34,273 bases of DNA from contig JALOLS010000019.1 in NCBI GenBank assembly GCA_025455865.1, forward strand, positions 1 through 34,273, written 5' to 3'. The position numbers and the translations under genes were made by a program. This document shows, one piece after another, positions 6,782 to 14,703 of this stretch. Each line of letters starts with the position of its first letter. The stretch's first letter is position 1. Under the pieces are notes generated by a model. The model made no database searches and was not told the DNA's origin. It saw nothing but the letters and a program-made list of their open reading frames with translations. The DNA is from Thermoleophilia bacterium. Its GTDB lineage: Bacteria > Actinomycetota > Thermoleophilia > Miltoncostaeales > Miltoncostaeaceae.

Positions 6782-9700
6782 CTACGCCGGCTCGCCCTCG
6801 GGCAGCCGGTTGCGCCGGCGGGCGCTGAAGTAGGTCGCCTGCGGGTGGTGGATCACGATCGCCGCCGTCGACTGCTCCGGCACCAGCTGCCACGCCGAGG
6901 TCAGCTCGATGCCCATGGCGCGGGCGTGGGGGGCGAGCAGGTCGAGCACGATCTCGTGCTGCTCGAGGTCCGGGCAGGCCGGGTAGCCCCAGCTGAAGCG
7001 CCGCCCCTGGTCGGCGCCGATCCCGAGCTCGCGCTTGATGCGGGCGTGCACCAGGTCGGCGAGCCCCTCGGCCGCCTCGACGGCGAGCCCGTGGGCGAAG
7101 TACGCCTCGGAGTACTCCTCGGCGGCCTGCAGGCGGTCGATGTGGTCGGTCGCCTCACGCCCGACGGTGACGACCTGCAGCGCGATGACGTCCGGGTCGC
7201 CCTCGCCGGCGGGGCGGATGTAGTCGGCGATGCACAGCAGCCGCCCGTCCTCCTGCCGGGGGAACGAGAAGCGGGCCCGCTCGGCGCCGGTGGCCGGGTC
7301 GAGCACCACCACGTCGTCGCCGTCGCGGCCGGCCGGGAAGTAGCCGTAGCACGCCCGGGGCACGATCCAGCCCCGCTCGATCGCCTCGCGCTGCATGCGC
7401 TCACGCCGCGGGCCGAAGTCCTCGGCCAGCAGCCGGTCCCACTCGGCGTCCTTGGCGCCGCGCCCGCCCCAGGAGAGCTTGTAGAGCGACTTCTCGTCCA
7501 TGCGGGCGAACATCTCGGCCGGGTCGGCGCCCTCGACCATGCGGGCGCCGAGGAACGGCGCGGCCGGCACCGGCGCGGGCTCGATGACCGCGCGCTCGGC
7601 CTGCGGGCGGTCCACCCGCGGCGCGGCGGCCACCCGCTCCTTCGCCGCCCGCGCGTCCTCGATGCGCTCGGCCACCGCCCGCGGGCGGTCCTCGGGGTCG
7701 GCCAGCCGGTCCATGGCGGCGAGCCCCTCGAAGGCGTCCTTGCAGTAGAAGACCCCGGGGGCGTACGGCTCGCCGTCCTCCAGGAACAGGATGCGCCGGC
7801 CGAACTGGCGGTTGATCGCCGCTCCGCCGATCAGCACCGGCCACTCGTGGCCGCGCGCGGCGAGCTCCTGCACGAGCAGCGGCATCTGCTTGGAGGTGGA
7901 GACCAGGAGCGCCGAGACCCCGATGGCGTCGGCCCCGTGCTCGGCCGCCGCGTCGATGATCGTGTTCACCGGGACCTGCCGGCCCAGGTCGTGCACGGTG
8001 TAGCCGTTGTTCTTCAGGATCGTGCCGACCAGGTTCTTGCCGATGTCGTGCACGTCGCCGTACACGGTGGCGAGCACCACCGTGCCCTTGGTGTAGCCCT
8101 CCACCTGGTCGAGGTAGCCCTCGAGGTGGGCGACGCTCCGCTTCATCACCTCGGCCGACTGGAGCACGTAGGGCAGGATCAGCTCGCCCCGGCCGAAGCG
8201 GTCGCCGACCTCCTTCATGGCCGGCAGGAGCACCGCGTTCAGCACCTCGACGGCCTCGTCGTTCGCCCGCGCCCCGCGCTGGTCGAGGGCCTCGTCGATG
8301 TCGGCCTCGCAGCCCTCGGGCACCCGGTGCAGGATGCGCTGGAAGATCCGCTCGTCGGGGCCGAGGCCGGCGAAGCGCTCGGTCGGATCGGGGGCGGCCT
8401 GGGCGGCCACGCCCTCGTAGCGGGCGATGAACCGCGGCAGGGCGTCCTCGCGCCGGGCGAGGATGAGGTCGTCGGCGAGCTCGCGCTCCTCCTGGGTGAT
8501 CTCGGCCATCGGCCGGATGTGGGCCGGGTTCACCATCGCCATGTCCAGCCCCGCCTCGACCGCGCGGTGCAGGAACACGCTGTTGAGCGTGGCCCGGGCG
8601 GCCGGCGAGAGGCCGAACGACACGTTGGACACGCCCAGGCTGGTGAAGACCCCGGGCAGGCGCGCCTTGATCAGGCGGATGCCCTCGATGGTGTCGGCCC
8701 CGGAGCGCCGGTACTCCTCCTCGCCGGTGGCCAGCGTGAAGGTGAGGGCGTCGAAGATGAGCGCGCCCGGGTCCAGGCCGTACTCGCCGACCACGATGTC
8801 GTGGATGCGGGTGGCGACCTCGAGCTTCTGGTCGGCGGTCTTCGCCATGCCGATGCGCTCGTCGATGGTGAGCGCCACGACCGCGGCCCCGTGCTTCTGC
8901 ACGATCGGCACCACACGGTCGATCCGCTCGCGGCCGTTCTCCATGTTGATGGAGTTCACGATCGCCCGGCCGGGGTAGGCGCTGAGCGCGGCCTCGATCG
9001 CGTCGGGCTCGGTCGAGTCGAGCATGAGCGGCGCCTCGACGCCCATCGCGAGCTTCTTGGTCAGCGTGGCGAGCTGCTCGGGCTCGTCCTGCCGCTCGGT
9101 GAGGGCGACGCAGACGTCGAGGACGTGGGCGCCGAACTCCACCTGCTCGCGGGCCACCGCGAGCGTCCCGACGTAGTCGTCGGCGAGGATGAGCTCCTTG
9201 ATCTTCCGGCTGCCCTGGGTGTTCACCCGCTCGCCGATGATCGTCGGGCGCGGCTCCTGGCCCAGGGCCACCGCGCGCATGGCGCTCGCGGCCATCGGCA
9301 CGCGGCCCTCGGGGGCACCCCGGCGGCGCGGCGTGACGTCCCGGAGCGCCGCGACCAGCGCGCGGATGTGGTCGGGGGTCGACCCGCAGCAGCCGCCGAT
9401 CGCGTTGGGGCCGAAGTCGGCCACCATCGCCGCGAGCTGGGCGGCCATCGCGTCCGGGTCGAGGTCGTAGCAGGCCACCCCGCCCACGTTGCGGGGCAGG
9501 CCGGCGTTGGGGATGACCGAGACCGGCCGCGTGGCGTTCTCGCACAGGAACCGCACCGGCTCACGCAGGTGCTCGGGGCCGACCGAGCAGTTGGTGCCGA
9601 CCACGTCGGCCCCCATCGCCTCGAGGATGACCAGCACGGCCCCGATGTCGGTCCCGAGCAGCATGCGCCCGGTCTGGTCGAGCGCGACCTGGGCCTGCAC

Positions 9701-10303
9701 CGGCACGCGGCGGCCCACGTCGGCGAACGCCAGCCGGCAGCCGTGGATGGCCGCGCGCGTCTCCAGGATGTCCTGCTGGGTCTCGATGAGCAGCAGGTCG
9801 GCCCCGCCCCGCATGAGCGCCCGGGCCTGCACCCGCACCTCGTCGGCCAGCTCGTCGAAGCTGATCCCCGAGAGCTTGGGGTCGTCGGTGCCCGGGAGCA
9901 TCCCGGTGGGGCCGATGGAGCCGGCGACGAACCGGGGCCGGCCGTCGGCCCGCTCGTACTCGTCGCACGCGCGCCGGGCGGTGGCCGCCGCCGCGAGGTT
10001 GATCTCCTCCACCAGCTCCCCCAGCGTGCCGCCGTCCGGCCGGCGCCACTCCCGCAGGCGGATGGCCGTGGCCTGGAAGGAGTTGGTCTCCACCGCCTGC
10101 GCGCCGGCATCCAGGTAGGCGCGGTGGATGCCCTCGATGGCGTCCGGACGGGTGAGCGACAGGTGGTCGACGGCGCCCTCGAGCGCGCCGCCGCCGTAGT
10201 CGTCCGCGGTGAGCGCGAGCGCCTGGATCTGGGTCCCCAGGCCCCCGTCGTAGACGACGACGCCCTCGCGGAGCGCCTGCATGTACCGGTCGGCGTTCTT
10301 CAT
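6782..10303 (-). CDS. metH: Cobalamin-dependent methionine synthase MetH
   Basis: 1173 residues, close to the length of the E. coli enzyme. It transfers the methyl group of 5-methyl-THF to homocysteine through cobalamin. The homocysteine domain has the zinc ligands C239 (GTNCSVG) and C305/C306 (GGCCGS). The folate domain begins near IIGERVNTQGSRKIKE. The cobalamin domain has D750-V-H752 in GDVHDIGKNLVGT, with H752 the lower axial ligand. The C-terminal reactivation domain has FSWGYPACPDLEQHE, the AdoMet-binding motif. The open frame continues far upstream, but ATG 10303 (MKNADRYMQ) is the domain start and is preceded by TACCCT with a 7-nt gap. The gene therefore seems leaderless, with no cobalamin riboswitch. 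It heads an operon with the alpha/beta hydrolase gene. Confidence 0.96.
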   Translation of the reverse strand: MKNADRYMQALREGVVVYDGGLGTQIQALALTADDYGGGALEGAVDHLSLTRPDAIEGIHRAYLDAGAQAVETNSFQATAIRLREWRRPDGGTLGELVEEINLAAAATARRACDEYERADGRPRFVAGSIGPTGMLPGTDDPKLSGISFDELADEVRVQARALMRGGADLLLIETQQDILETRAAIHGCRLAFADVGRRVPVQAQVALDQTGRMLLGTDIGAVLVILEAMGADVVGTNCSVGPEHLREPVRFLCENATRPVSVIPNAGLPRNVGGVACYDLDPDAMAAQLAAMVADFGPNAIGGCCGSTPDHIRALVAALRDVTPRRRGAPEGRVPMAASAMRAVALGQEPRPTIIGERVNTQGSRKIKELILADDYVGTLAVAREQVEFGAHVLDVCVALTERQDEPEQLATLTKKLAMGVEAPLMLDSTEPDAIEAALSAYPGRAIVNSINMENGRERIDRVVPIVQKHGAAVVALTIDERIGMAKTADQKLEVATRIHDIVVGEYGLDPGALIFDALTFTLATGEEEYRRSGADTIEGIRLIKARLPGVFTSLGVSNVSFGLSPAARATLNSVFLHRAVEAGLDMAMVNPAHIRPMAEITQEERELADDLILARREDALPRFIARYEGVAAQAAPDPTERFAGLGPDERIFQRILHRVPEGCEADIDEALDQRGARANDEAVEVLNAVLLPAMKEVGDRFGRGELILPYVLQSAEVMKRSVAHLEGYLDQVEGYTKGTVVLATVYGDVHDIGKNLVGTILKNNGYTVHDLGRQVPVNTIIDAAAEHGADAIGVSALLVSTSKQMPLLVQELAARGHEWPVLIGGAAINRQFGRRILFLEDGEPYAPGVFYCKDAFEGLAAMDRLADPEDRPRAVAERIEDARAAKERVAAAPRVDRPQAERAVIEPAPVPAAPFLGARMVEGADPAEMFARMDEKSLYKLSWGGRGAKDAEWDRLLAEDFGPRRERMQREAIERGWIVPRACYGYFPAGRDGDDVVVLDPATGAERARFSFPRQEDGRLLCIADYIRPAGEGDPDVIALQVVTVGREATDHIDRLQAAEEYSEAYFAHGLAVEAAEGLADLVHARIKRELGIGADQGRRFSWGYPACPDLEQHEIVLDLLAPHARAMGIELTSAWQLVPEQSTAAIVIHHPQATYFSARRRNRLPEGEPA

Positions 10304-10310
10304 CCGCGGA

Positions 10311-10316
10311 AGGGTA
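10311..10316 (-). promoter_or_regulatory. -10 box of metH (leaderless)
   Basis: TACCCT on the minus strand in the context GGCTACCCT, 7 nt before the metH ATG. The same GGCTACCCT nonamer precedes the S9 peptidase gene at 14701-14709. Confidence 0.55.
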
Positions 10317-10378
10317 GCCCCCTCCGGACGGGGGGTTCGCGGCAGGCGCGGACTGTACCCGGGAGGGGGTGACGAATC

Positions 10379-10391
10379 GCAGAAAATCTGC
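10379..10391. promoter_or_regulatory. Palindrome GCAGAAAATCTGC between metH and the GGDEF gene
   Basis: Perfect 5-bp arms GCAGA/TCTGC around AAA. It is A-rich in a GC-rich intergenic region and lies 36 nt before the diguanylate cyclase start. It could be an operator; nothing else identifies its binding protein. The rest of the 10304-10426 gap contains the metH -10 box and a weak SD (AGGACGAGG) before ATG 10427. Confidence 0.35.
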
Positions 10392-10426
10392 AACGCTGCG
10401 CCGAGAACCGAACCGGCAGGACGAGG

Positions 10427-12613
10427 ATGACCCCGGACCCCCCGCAGCACCCGCGCACGGGCGACGCGCGACGCCCCGCCGCGGCCTTCGCCGCCCTCGC
10501 CGCCCTGCCCGAGGGCGTGGTGGTGCTCGCGCCGGTCCGGGAGCCCGGGGGCGCCCTGGTCGGCCTGCGCTGCGAGCTGGCCAACCCGGCGGCCGAGCGG
10601 CTGCTCGGGCGGCCGGCGGCCGAGCTGGTGGGGCGGCCCATCGACCCCGCCGAGCTCGGGGTGCCGGGGGCGGACCTGCTCGACGGCGCCCACGAGGCGC
10701 TGGAGGAGGGCCGCTCGTGGCGGCGCGAGGTCCGGGCCGGGGCGGGCGCCCTCGCCGCGGCGTTCCGGCTGCGCATCGACGCCGCGGGCGACCGGCTCGT
10801 GCTCACCGTGCGCGACGTGAGCCGCCGCCGGCGCTCCGAGCGCCTCGCCGAGCGCGCCGCGGCCGCCCCGCGCGACGTCGGCGTGAGCCCCCCGCTCCTG
10901 CGGCCCGGAGCCGCGCCGCCCGCGCCGGACCTGGTCGGCGCGGCGCTCGCCTGCGCGCCCGGGGCGGCCTGGATCGTGGCCGCCGACCCGGTGCTGCGCG
11001 TGGTGGCGGCGACGTCGTCGGCCGACGGGCTGGCCGCCCTCGCCGGCCTCGAGGCGCCCGCGGCCGGCCGCCGGCCCGCCGAGGCCATCCCGGTGCCCGG
11101 GATCGAGGAGGCCCTGCGCGCGGCCCTGGCCGCCGGAGGGGCCGACGAGCGCGAGGTGGAGGTGGCCGGGACCCGGGCGCGGCACCGCCTGCGGGTGGTC
11201 CCCGCCGGCCGCGCGCTCGCGGTGACCCTGGAACCCCTGCCGGCGTCCCCCCCCGCGGACGACCCGGGGCCCGAGGCCGACCTCGCGCCGGGCACGGTCA
11301 TCGTCACCGGCGCCGACCTGGTGGTCACCGACGTCTCCGGGCCGCCGGTCGGCGAGCTCCGGCCGGTCGACCTCCTCGGCCGGCGCGCCCCGCTCGGCCT
11401 CTGGCGCGATCCGGACGAGGAGCGCCACGCCGAGGCGCTGCGGCGGGCCGCCGAGGGGGCGGGGAGCGACCTCGCGCTCGTGCCGCGCACGGGCGGCCGC
11501 CTCGGGCGCCTGCGGGTCAGCGTCTCACCGCTCCGCACGACCGGCGGCGGGGTCATCGGGACGGTCACCACGGTGAGCGCGCCCGACGCGGGCGGGGCCG
11601 ACCTCGCCGCCCGCGCGGCCGAGGCGAGCGCCCTCCACCGGGTCGCCCTCGCGGTCGCCGGCGGCGCCGGGCCGTTCGAGTGCTTCGACCTGGTCGCCGA
11701 GGCGGTGCTCCGGCTCCTGGGCGCGCGGGCGAGCGGGGTGGTGCGCTTCGACGAGGACGAGCGGGGGACGCTGGTGGCCGCCGCCGACGCCCGGGGCACC
11801 GCGGCCGAGCGCGGCGCCGACATCCCGCTCGGCGCGCGGTCGGCCGTCGCCGAGGTGGCCCGCGGCGGCGAGGCGGCCCGGGTGGACGACCTGGCCGCGG
11901 CCGGCGGGCCCGAGGGCGACCTGGCCGCGATGCTCGGGCTCCGGTCCTCGGTGGCCGCCCCGGTGCGGGTCGGCGGGCGGGTGTGGGGGGCGGTCGCCGC
12001 GGTGGGGGCGGGCGACGCGCCGCTCTCGCCGGCGGCCGAGCGGCTCATGGGGGCCTTCGCCGACCTGGCCGCGCTCGCGGTGGTCAACGCCGAGGACCGG
12101 GAGCGGCTCTCGGCCCAGGCGCTGACCGACGCGCTCACCGGGCTGCCCAACCGCCGGGCCTTCGAGGAGCAGCTCGCGATGGAGGTCGAGCGGGCGACCC
12201 GCCACGGCTACCCGCTCTCCCTCGCGCTCATCGACGTCGACCACTTCAAGCGGGTCAACGACGAGCTCGGCCACGCCGCCGGCGACCTGGTGCTCACCGA
12301 GATCGCCCACCGCCTGGCGCTGCTCTCGCGCGGGGGCGAGATGGTCGCCCGGGTGGGCGGCGAGGAGTTCGCCTGGATCCTGCCGGGGGCCGGCGTCGGC
12401 GACGCCGTGGTCGCGGTGGAGCGGGCCAGCCGGTCGATCGCCGACGAGCCGGTGAGCCCCGCGGGGCGCCTGACGGTGTCGGCCGGGGTGTCCGACCTCG
12501 CGGGCACCGGCGACGGCCCCCGCCTGGTCGAGACCGCCGACCGGGCGCTCTACCTGGCCAAGTCGCGCGGGCGGAACCTCACGGTGCCGCTCTCGCTCGC
12601 GCCTCCCGCCTGA
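10427..12613 (+). CDS. PAS-PAS-GAF-GGDEF diguanylate cyclase
   Basis: 728-residue soluble signalling protein. The N-terminal PAS domain (about 15-135) ends in DVSRRRRSE. Two weaker PAS-like modules follow (about 160-275 and 285-390), then a GAF domain (about 400-560) and a GGDEF domain (565-725) beginning ALTDALTGLPNRRAFE. The active-site motif is GGEEF at 644-648, with DVDHFKRVND as the metal/nucleotide segment, so the enzyme should make c-di-GMP from two GTP. The usual RxxD inhibitory site is RGGE (635-638), which may weaken product inhibition. There is no membrane segment, so the signal is probably cytoplasmic. Start ATG 10427 follows GGACGAGG. The 3' end overlaps the convergent receiver ORF by 35 nt. 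Confidence 0.92.
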   Translation: MTPDPPQHPRTGDARRPAAAFAALAALPEGVVVLAPVREPGGALVGLRCELANPAAERLLGRPAAELVGRPIDPAELGVPGADLLDGAHEALEEGRSWRREVRAGAGALAAAFRLRIDAAGDRLVLTVRDVSRRRRSERLAERAAAAPRDVGVSPPLLRPGAAPPAPDLVGAALACAPGAAWIVAADPVLRVVAATSSADGLAALAGLEAPAAGRRPAEAIPVPGIEEALRAALAAGGADEREVEVAGTRARHRLRVVPAGRALAVTLEPLPASPPADDPGPEADLAPGTVIVTGADLVVTDVSGPPVGELRPVDLLGRRAPLGLWRDPDEERHAEALRRAAEGAGSDLALVPRTGGRLGRLRVSVSPLRTTGGGVIGTVTTVSAPDAGGADLAARAAEASALHRVALAVAGGAGPFECFDLVAEAVLRLLGARASGVVRFDEDERGTLVAAADARGTAAERGADIPLGARSAVAEVARGGEAARVDDLAAAGGPEGDLAAMLGLRSSVAAPVRVGGRVWGAVAAVGAGDAPLSPAAERLMGAFADLAALAVVNAEDRERLSAQALTDALTGLPNRRAFEEQLAMEVERATRHGYPLSLALIDVDHFKRVNDELGHAAGDLVLTEIAHRLALLSRGGEMVARVGGEEFAWILPGAGVGDAVVAVERASRSIADEPVSPAGRLTVSAGVSDLAGTGDGPRLVETADRALYLAKSRGRNLTVPLSLAPPA

Positions 12614-13004
12614 CCTCCTCGACCAGCCGGGCGGGGTGCAGCACGGCCTGGCCGCGGGCCACCACCCGGTCGGCGCCGGCGGCGCGGGCCCGGTCCAGCA
12701 GCTCGGCCTCGGTGTGACCCGCAAACGCCAGGACCGGGACCCCGGCGAGGGACGGGTCACCCGTGAGCTCGGCCACCAGCGCCGGGCCGTCCACGCCCGC
12801 GACCTCCAGGTCCACGATCACGCAGGCGACGGGGCCCTCGGCGATCGCCTCGCGCAGCCGCACCGGCCCGGCCGCGGCGCGCAGCGGCAGGCCGCCGAGC
12901 TTGAGGCCCTCCTCCAGGCGGGTGCGCAGCATGAGGTCGGCCACCAGGGCGACGACCCGGTCGCCCCCGGGCGGCGTCTCCGGCCGGCCCTCACGGGAGG
13001 GCAG
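12579..13004 (-). CDS. Degenerate response-regulator receiver domain, probable CTG start
   Basis: A stand-alone receiver fold of about 141 aa. The phospho-acceptor Asp is in CVIVDLEVAGVDGPAL. The conserved Thr/Ser position reads LAFAG and the conserved Lys position reads VVARG, so canonical switching residues are missing. The first standard start in frame, GTG 12944, would remove most of the first beta strand (DRVVALVADLML). A CTG at 13004 restores it and is preceded by a perfect AGGAGG at 13016-13011 with a 6-nt spacer; this start overlaps the kinase 3' end by 14 nt. It is probably a partner or adaptor of the kinase. If annotated conservatively it runs 12579-12944 (121 aa). Confidence 0.6.
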   Translation of the reverse strand: MPSREGRPETPPGGDRVVALVADLMLRTRLEEGLKLGGLPLRAAAGPVRLREAIAEGPVACVIVDLEVAGVDGPALVAELTGDPSLAGVPVLAFAGHTEAELLDRARAAGADRVVARGQAVLHPARLVEEVRREARARAAP

Positions 13005-14622
13005 CGCTGACCTCCTGCCCCAGGTCGGTGACCGTGCTGCGCAGCGCGGAGACGATGAGCACGATCCGGTCGCCCTTGGCGAACGCCAGCAGGTTGGCCC
13101 CGCCCGGCCGGTAGAGGCGCCCGGTGGCGCCGGTGAGCGGGACCTCTCCCACCGACTGCAGGCCGATCTGGCCCTCCAGGTCGGCGAGGGTCTCGTTGAC
13201 GTCGGTGCCGGCGGGCACGGCGATCCCGGTCAGGAGCGCGACCTCGTTGCCGCGGACGGCCTGGGCGCTCTCGAACTCGAACCCGGCCGGGAGCTCGACG
13301 TTGGCCGGCCGGGGCTCGGTGGCCGAGAGCCCGAAGCCGGGCAGGGCGGCCGGGAGCACCGCGCCGATCGGGAACGTGGTGGTGGGCGCGGTGGGGGTGG
13401 ACGGCGTGGTGGGCGCGGTCGTGGCGCCGGTGTCGGTCGGCAGCGTGTCGGTCGACGGGGGCGGCACCACGGTGGTCACGGTGCGCCCGCCCCCGCCGCC
13501 GCTCGCGAAGACGACAACCAGGATCACGACGAGCGCGGCCAGCGCGCCGCCGCCGGCGATGGCCGGGATGAGCCAGCGGGGCCGGCCCCCGCCGCCCTCC
13601 CGGCCGGGGCCGGTGGGGGGCGGAGGGTCGGAGACCGGCGGGGTGGACGGGACCACGGTGGGGCCCGGCGGCGCCGACCCCGGCGCCCCGGGGGTGGTGG
13701 CCGGCGGTGGCGCGGTGGCCGGCGGTGACGCGGTGGCCGGCGGGGTGGTGGGCACGGCGCCGACCTCGGTCGGCCGCGCCGGCCCGGCCGCGGCCGCCGC
13801 CCCGGGCGTGGCCACCACGGCCGCCTCGAGCGCGTCGACGAACTCCCGGGCGCTGGCGTGGCGCTCGGCGGGGTCCTTGGCGAGCCCCCGGGCCATGACC
13901 TGGTCCACCTGCGGCCCGAGCTCCGGGCGGTGGGTGCTCGGCGCGGGCGGCATGTCGTTCAGGTGCGCGTACAGCAGCGCGGTGCGGTCCTCGCGGATGA
14001 ACGGCGCCTTGCCGGTGAGCGCCTCGTAGGCCATGACCGCCAGCGCGTAGCGGTCGGCCGCCGCGGTCACCTCGCCCGCGCGGATCTGCTCGGGCGCGAT
14101 GTACTCGAGCGTGCCCATCCACACCCCGGTGCGGGTGAGCCGCGCGCCCTCCAGGGCCTTGGTGAGCCCGAAGTCCGACAGGTAGGCGTGGTCGCCGGGC
14201 CCGAGCAGCACGTTGGCCGGCTTCACGTCGCGGTGGACCAGCCCCCGCCGGCCGGCGTAGTCGAGGGCGTCGGCGACCTGGCGCAGGATCCCCAGCGTCC
14301 GGTGGACCGGGAGCGCCCCCTGGCGGCGGATGAGCTGGTCGAGCGTGGGCCCGTCCACCAGCTTCATGGCCAGGTAGGCGACCCCCTCCGCCTCGCCCGA
14401 CTCATACACCGGGATCACGTTGGTGTGGTCCAGGCTCGCGGCCGAGATGCCCTCGCGCTTGAACCGGTCGAGGAAGCCCTCGTCGGCCGCGAACTGCGGC
14501 GAGACGACCTTGAGCGCGACCAGGCGCTGCAGGCTGAGCTGGGTGGCCCGGTAGACCACGGCCTGACCGCCGCGCCCGAGCTCCGACTCGATGCGGTAGC
14601 CGCCGACCGTGCGGCCGATCAT
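12991..14622 (-). CDS. Membrane-anchored Ser/Thr protein kinase (PknB-like)
   Basis: 543 residues from ATG 14622 (a GTG at 14631 is also possible). The Hanks-type kinase domain (1-270) has the glycine loop ELGRGGQAVVY, Lys38 (ALKVV), catalytic HRD 130-132 in VHRDVKPANVLL, DFG 150-152 and APE 176-178. A Thr/Pro/Ala-rich linker (270-345) is followed by one membrane helix (about 350-373). The outer region begins with a Thr/Pro stretch and ends in a compact domain of about 130 residues without PASTA repeats, which presumably senses a ligand. It phosphorylates proteins at the inner membrane face. It is followed directly by the receiver ORF and may be preceded by a 17-aa leader ORF. Confidence 0.92.
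   Translation of the reverse strand: MIGRTVGGYRIESELGRGGQAVVYRATQLSLQRLVALKVVSPQFAADEGFLDRFKREGISAASLDHTNVIPVYESGEAEGVAYLAMKLVDGPTLDQLIRRQGALPVHRTLGILRQVADALDYAGRRGLVHRDVKPANVLLGPGDHAYLSDFGLTKALEGARLTRTGVWMGTLEYIAPEQIRAGEVTAAADRYALAVMAYEALTGKAPFIREDRTALLYAHLNDMPPAPSTHRPELGPQVDQVMARGLAKDPAERHASAREFVDALEAAVVATPGAAAAAGPARPTEVGAVPTTPPATASPPATAPPPATTPGAPGSAPPGPTVVPSTPPVSDPPPPTGPGREGGGGRPRWLIPAIAGGGALAALVVILVVVFASGGGGGRTVTTVVPPPSTDTLPTDTGATTAPTTPSTPTAPTTTFPIGAVLPAALPGFGLSATEPRPANVELPAGFEFESAQAVRGNEVALLTGIAVPAGTDVNETLADLEGQIGLQSVGEVPLTGATGRLYRPGGANLLAFAKGDRIVLIVSALRSTVTDLGQEVSAALP
13011..13016 (-). promoter_or_regulatory. Shine-Dalgarno AGGAGG before the CTG start
   Basis: AGGAGG on the minus strand, 6 nt before CTG 13004. 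It lies inside the kinase codons for Gln-Glu-Val, so chance is possible. It decides the proposed start of the receiver ORF because no ATG/GTG/TTG in that frame is suitably placed. Confidence 0.4.
13697..13745. repeat. 18-bp tandem repeat, about 2.7 copies
   Basis: Unit GTGGCCGGCGGTGRCGCG at 13697-13714 and 13715-13732, with a partial copy to 13745. It encodes a six-residue Pro/Ala/Thr repeat in the kinase linker and could expand or contract by slippage. Confidence 0.6.
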
Positions 14623-14627
14623 GCTGT

Positions 14628-14681
14628 TCACAGGGCCCGGCCCGGTGGGGGACCGGCGCCGGCGGTCGGCGGGAGCGGCAT
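14628..14681 (-). CDS. Putative leaderless 17-aa leader ORF upstream of the kinase
   Basis: ATG at 14681 lies 8 nt after TAGCCT (14695-14690). It encodes MPLPPTAGAGPPPGRAL and stops with TGA at 14630-14628. That stop overlaps the possible kinase GTG (14631) as GTGA and sits 5 nt before the kinase ATG (14622). The geometry matches translational coupling or re-initiation. The peptide is Pro/Gly/Ala-rich with CCG/CCC/CCA codons. Reality of the peptide is unproven; it may simply be a 5' UTR. Confidence 0.28.
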   Translation of the reverse strand: MPLPPTAGAGPPPGRAL

Positions 14682-14689
14682 CGTGGGGG

Positions 14690-14695
14690 AGGCTA
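14690..14695 (-). promoter_or_regulatory. -10 box of kinase operon / leader ORF
   Basis: TAGCCT on the minus strand, 8 nt before ATG 14681 of the leader ORF and about 67 nt before the kinase start. It is 8 bp from the opposite-facing -10 box of the S9 peptidase gene. Confidence 0.45.
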
Positions 14696-14703
14696 CCAGC
14701 GGC

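Noticed and set aside
6845-10372. Long plus-strand open frame of over 1,100 codons opposite metH
   Set aside because: Its product is a His/Gly/Arg/Val-rich shadow caused by GC-rich codon bias; metH has complete domains and active-site residues on the other strand.
10317-10426. Possible riboswitch upstream of metH or the GGDEF gene
   Set aside because: Only about 110 nt, most of it upstream of the metH -10 box, and no B12-box or SAM aptamer pattern is visible.
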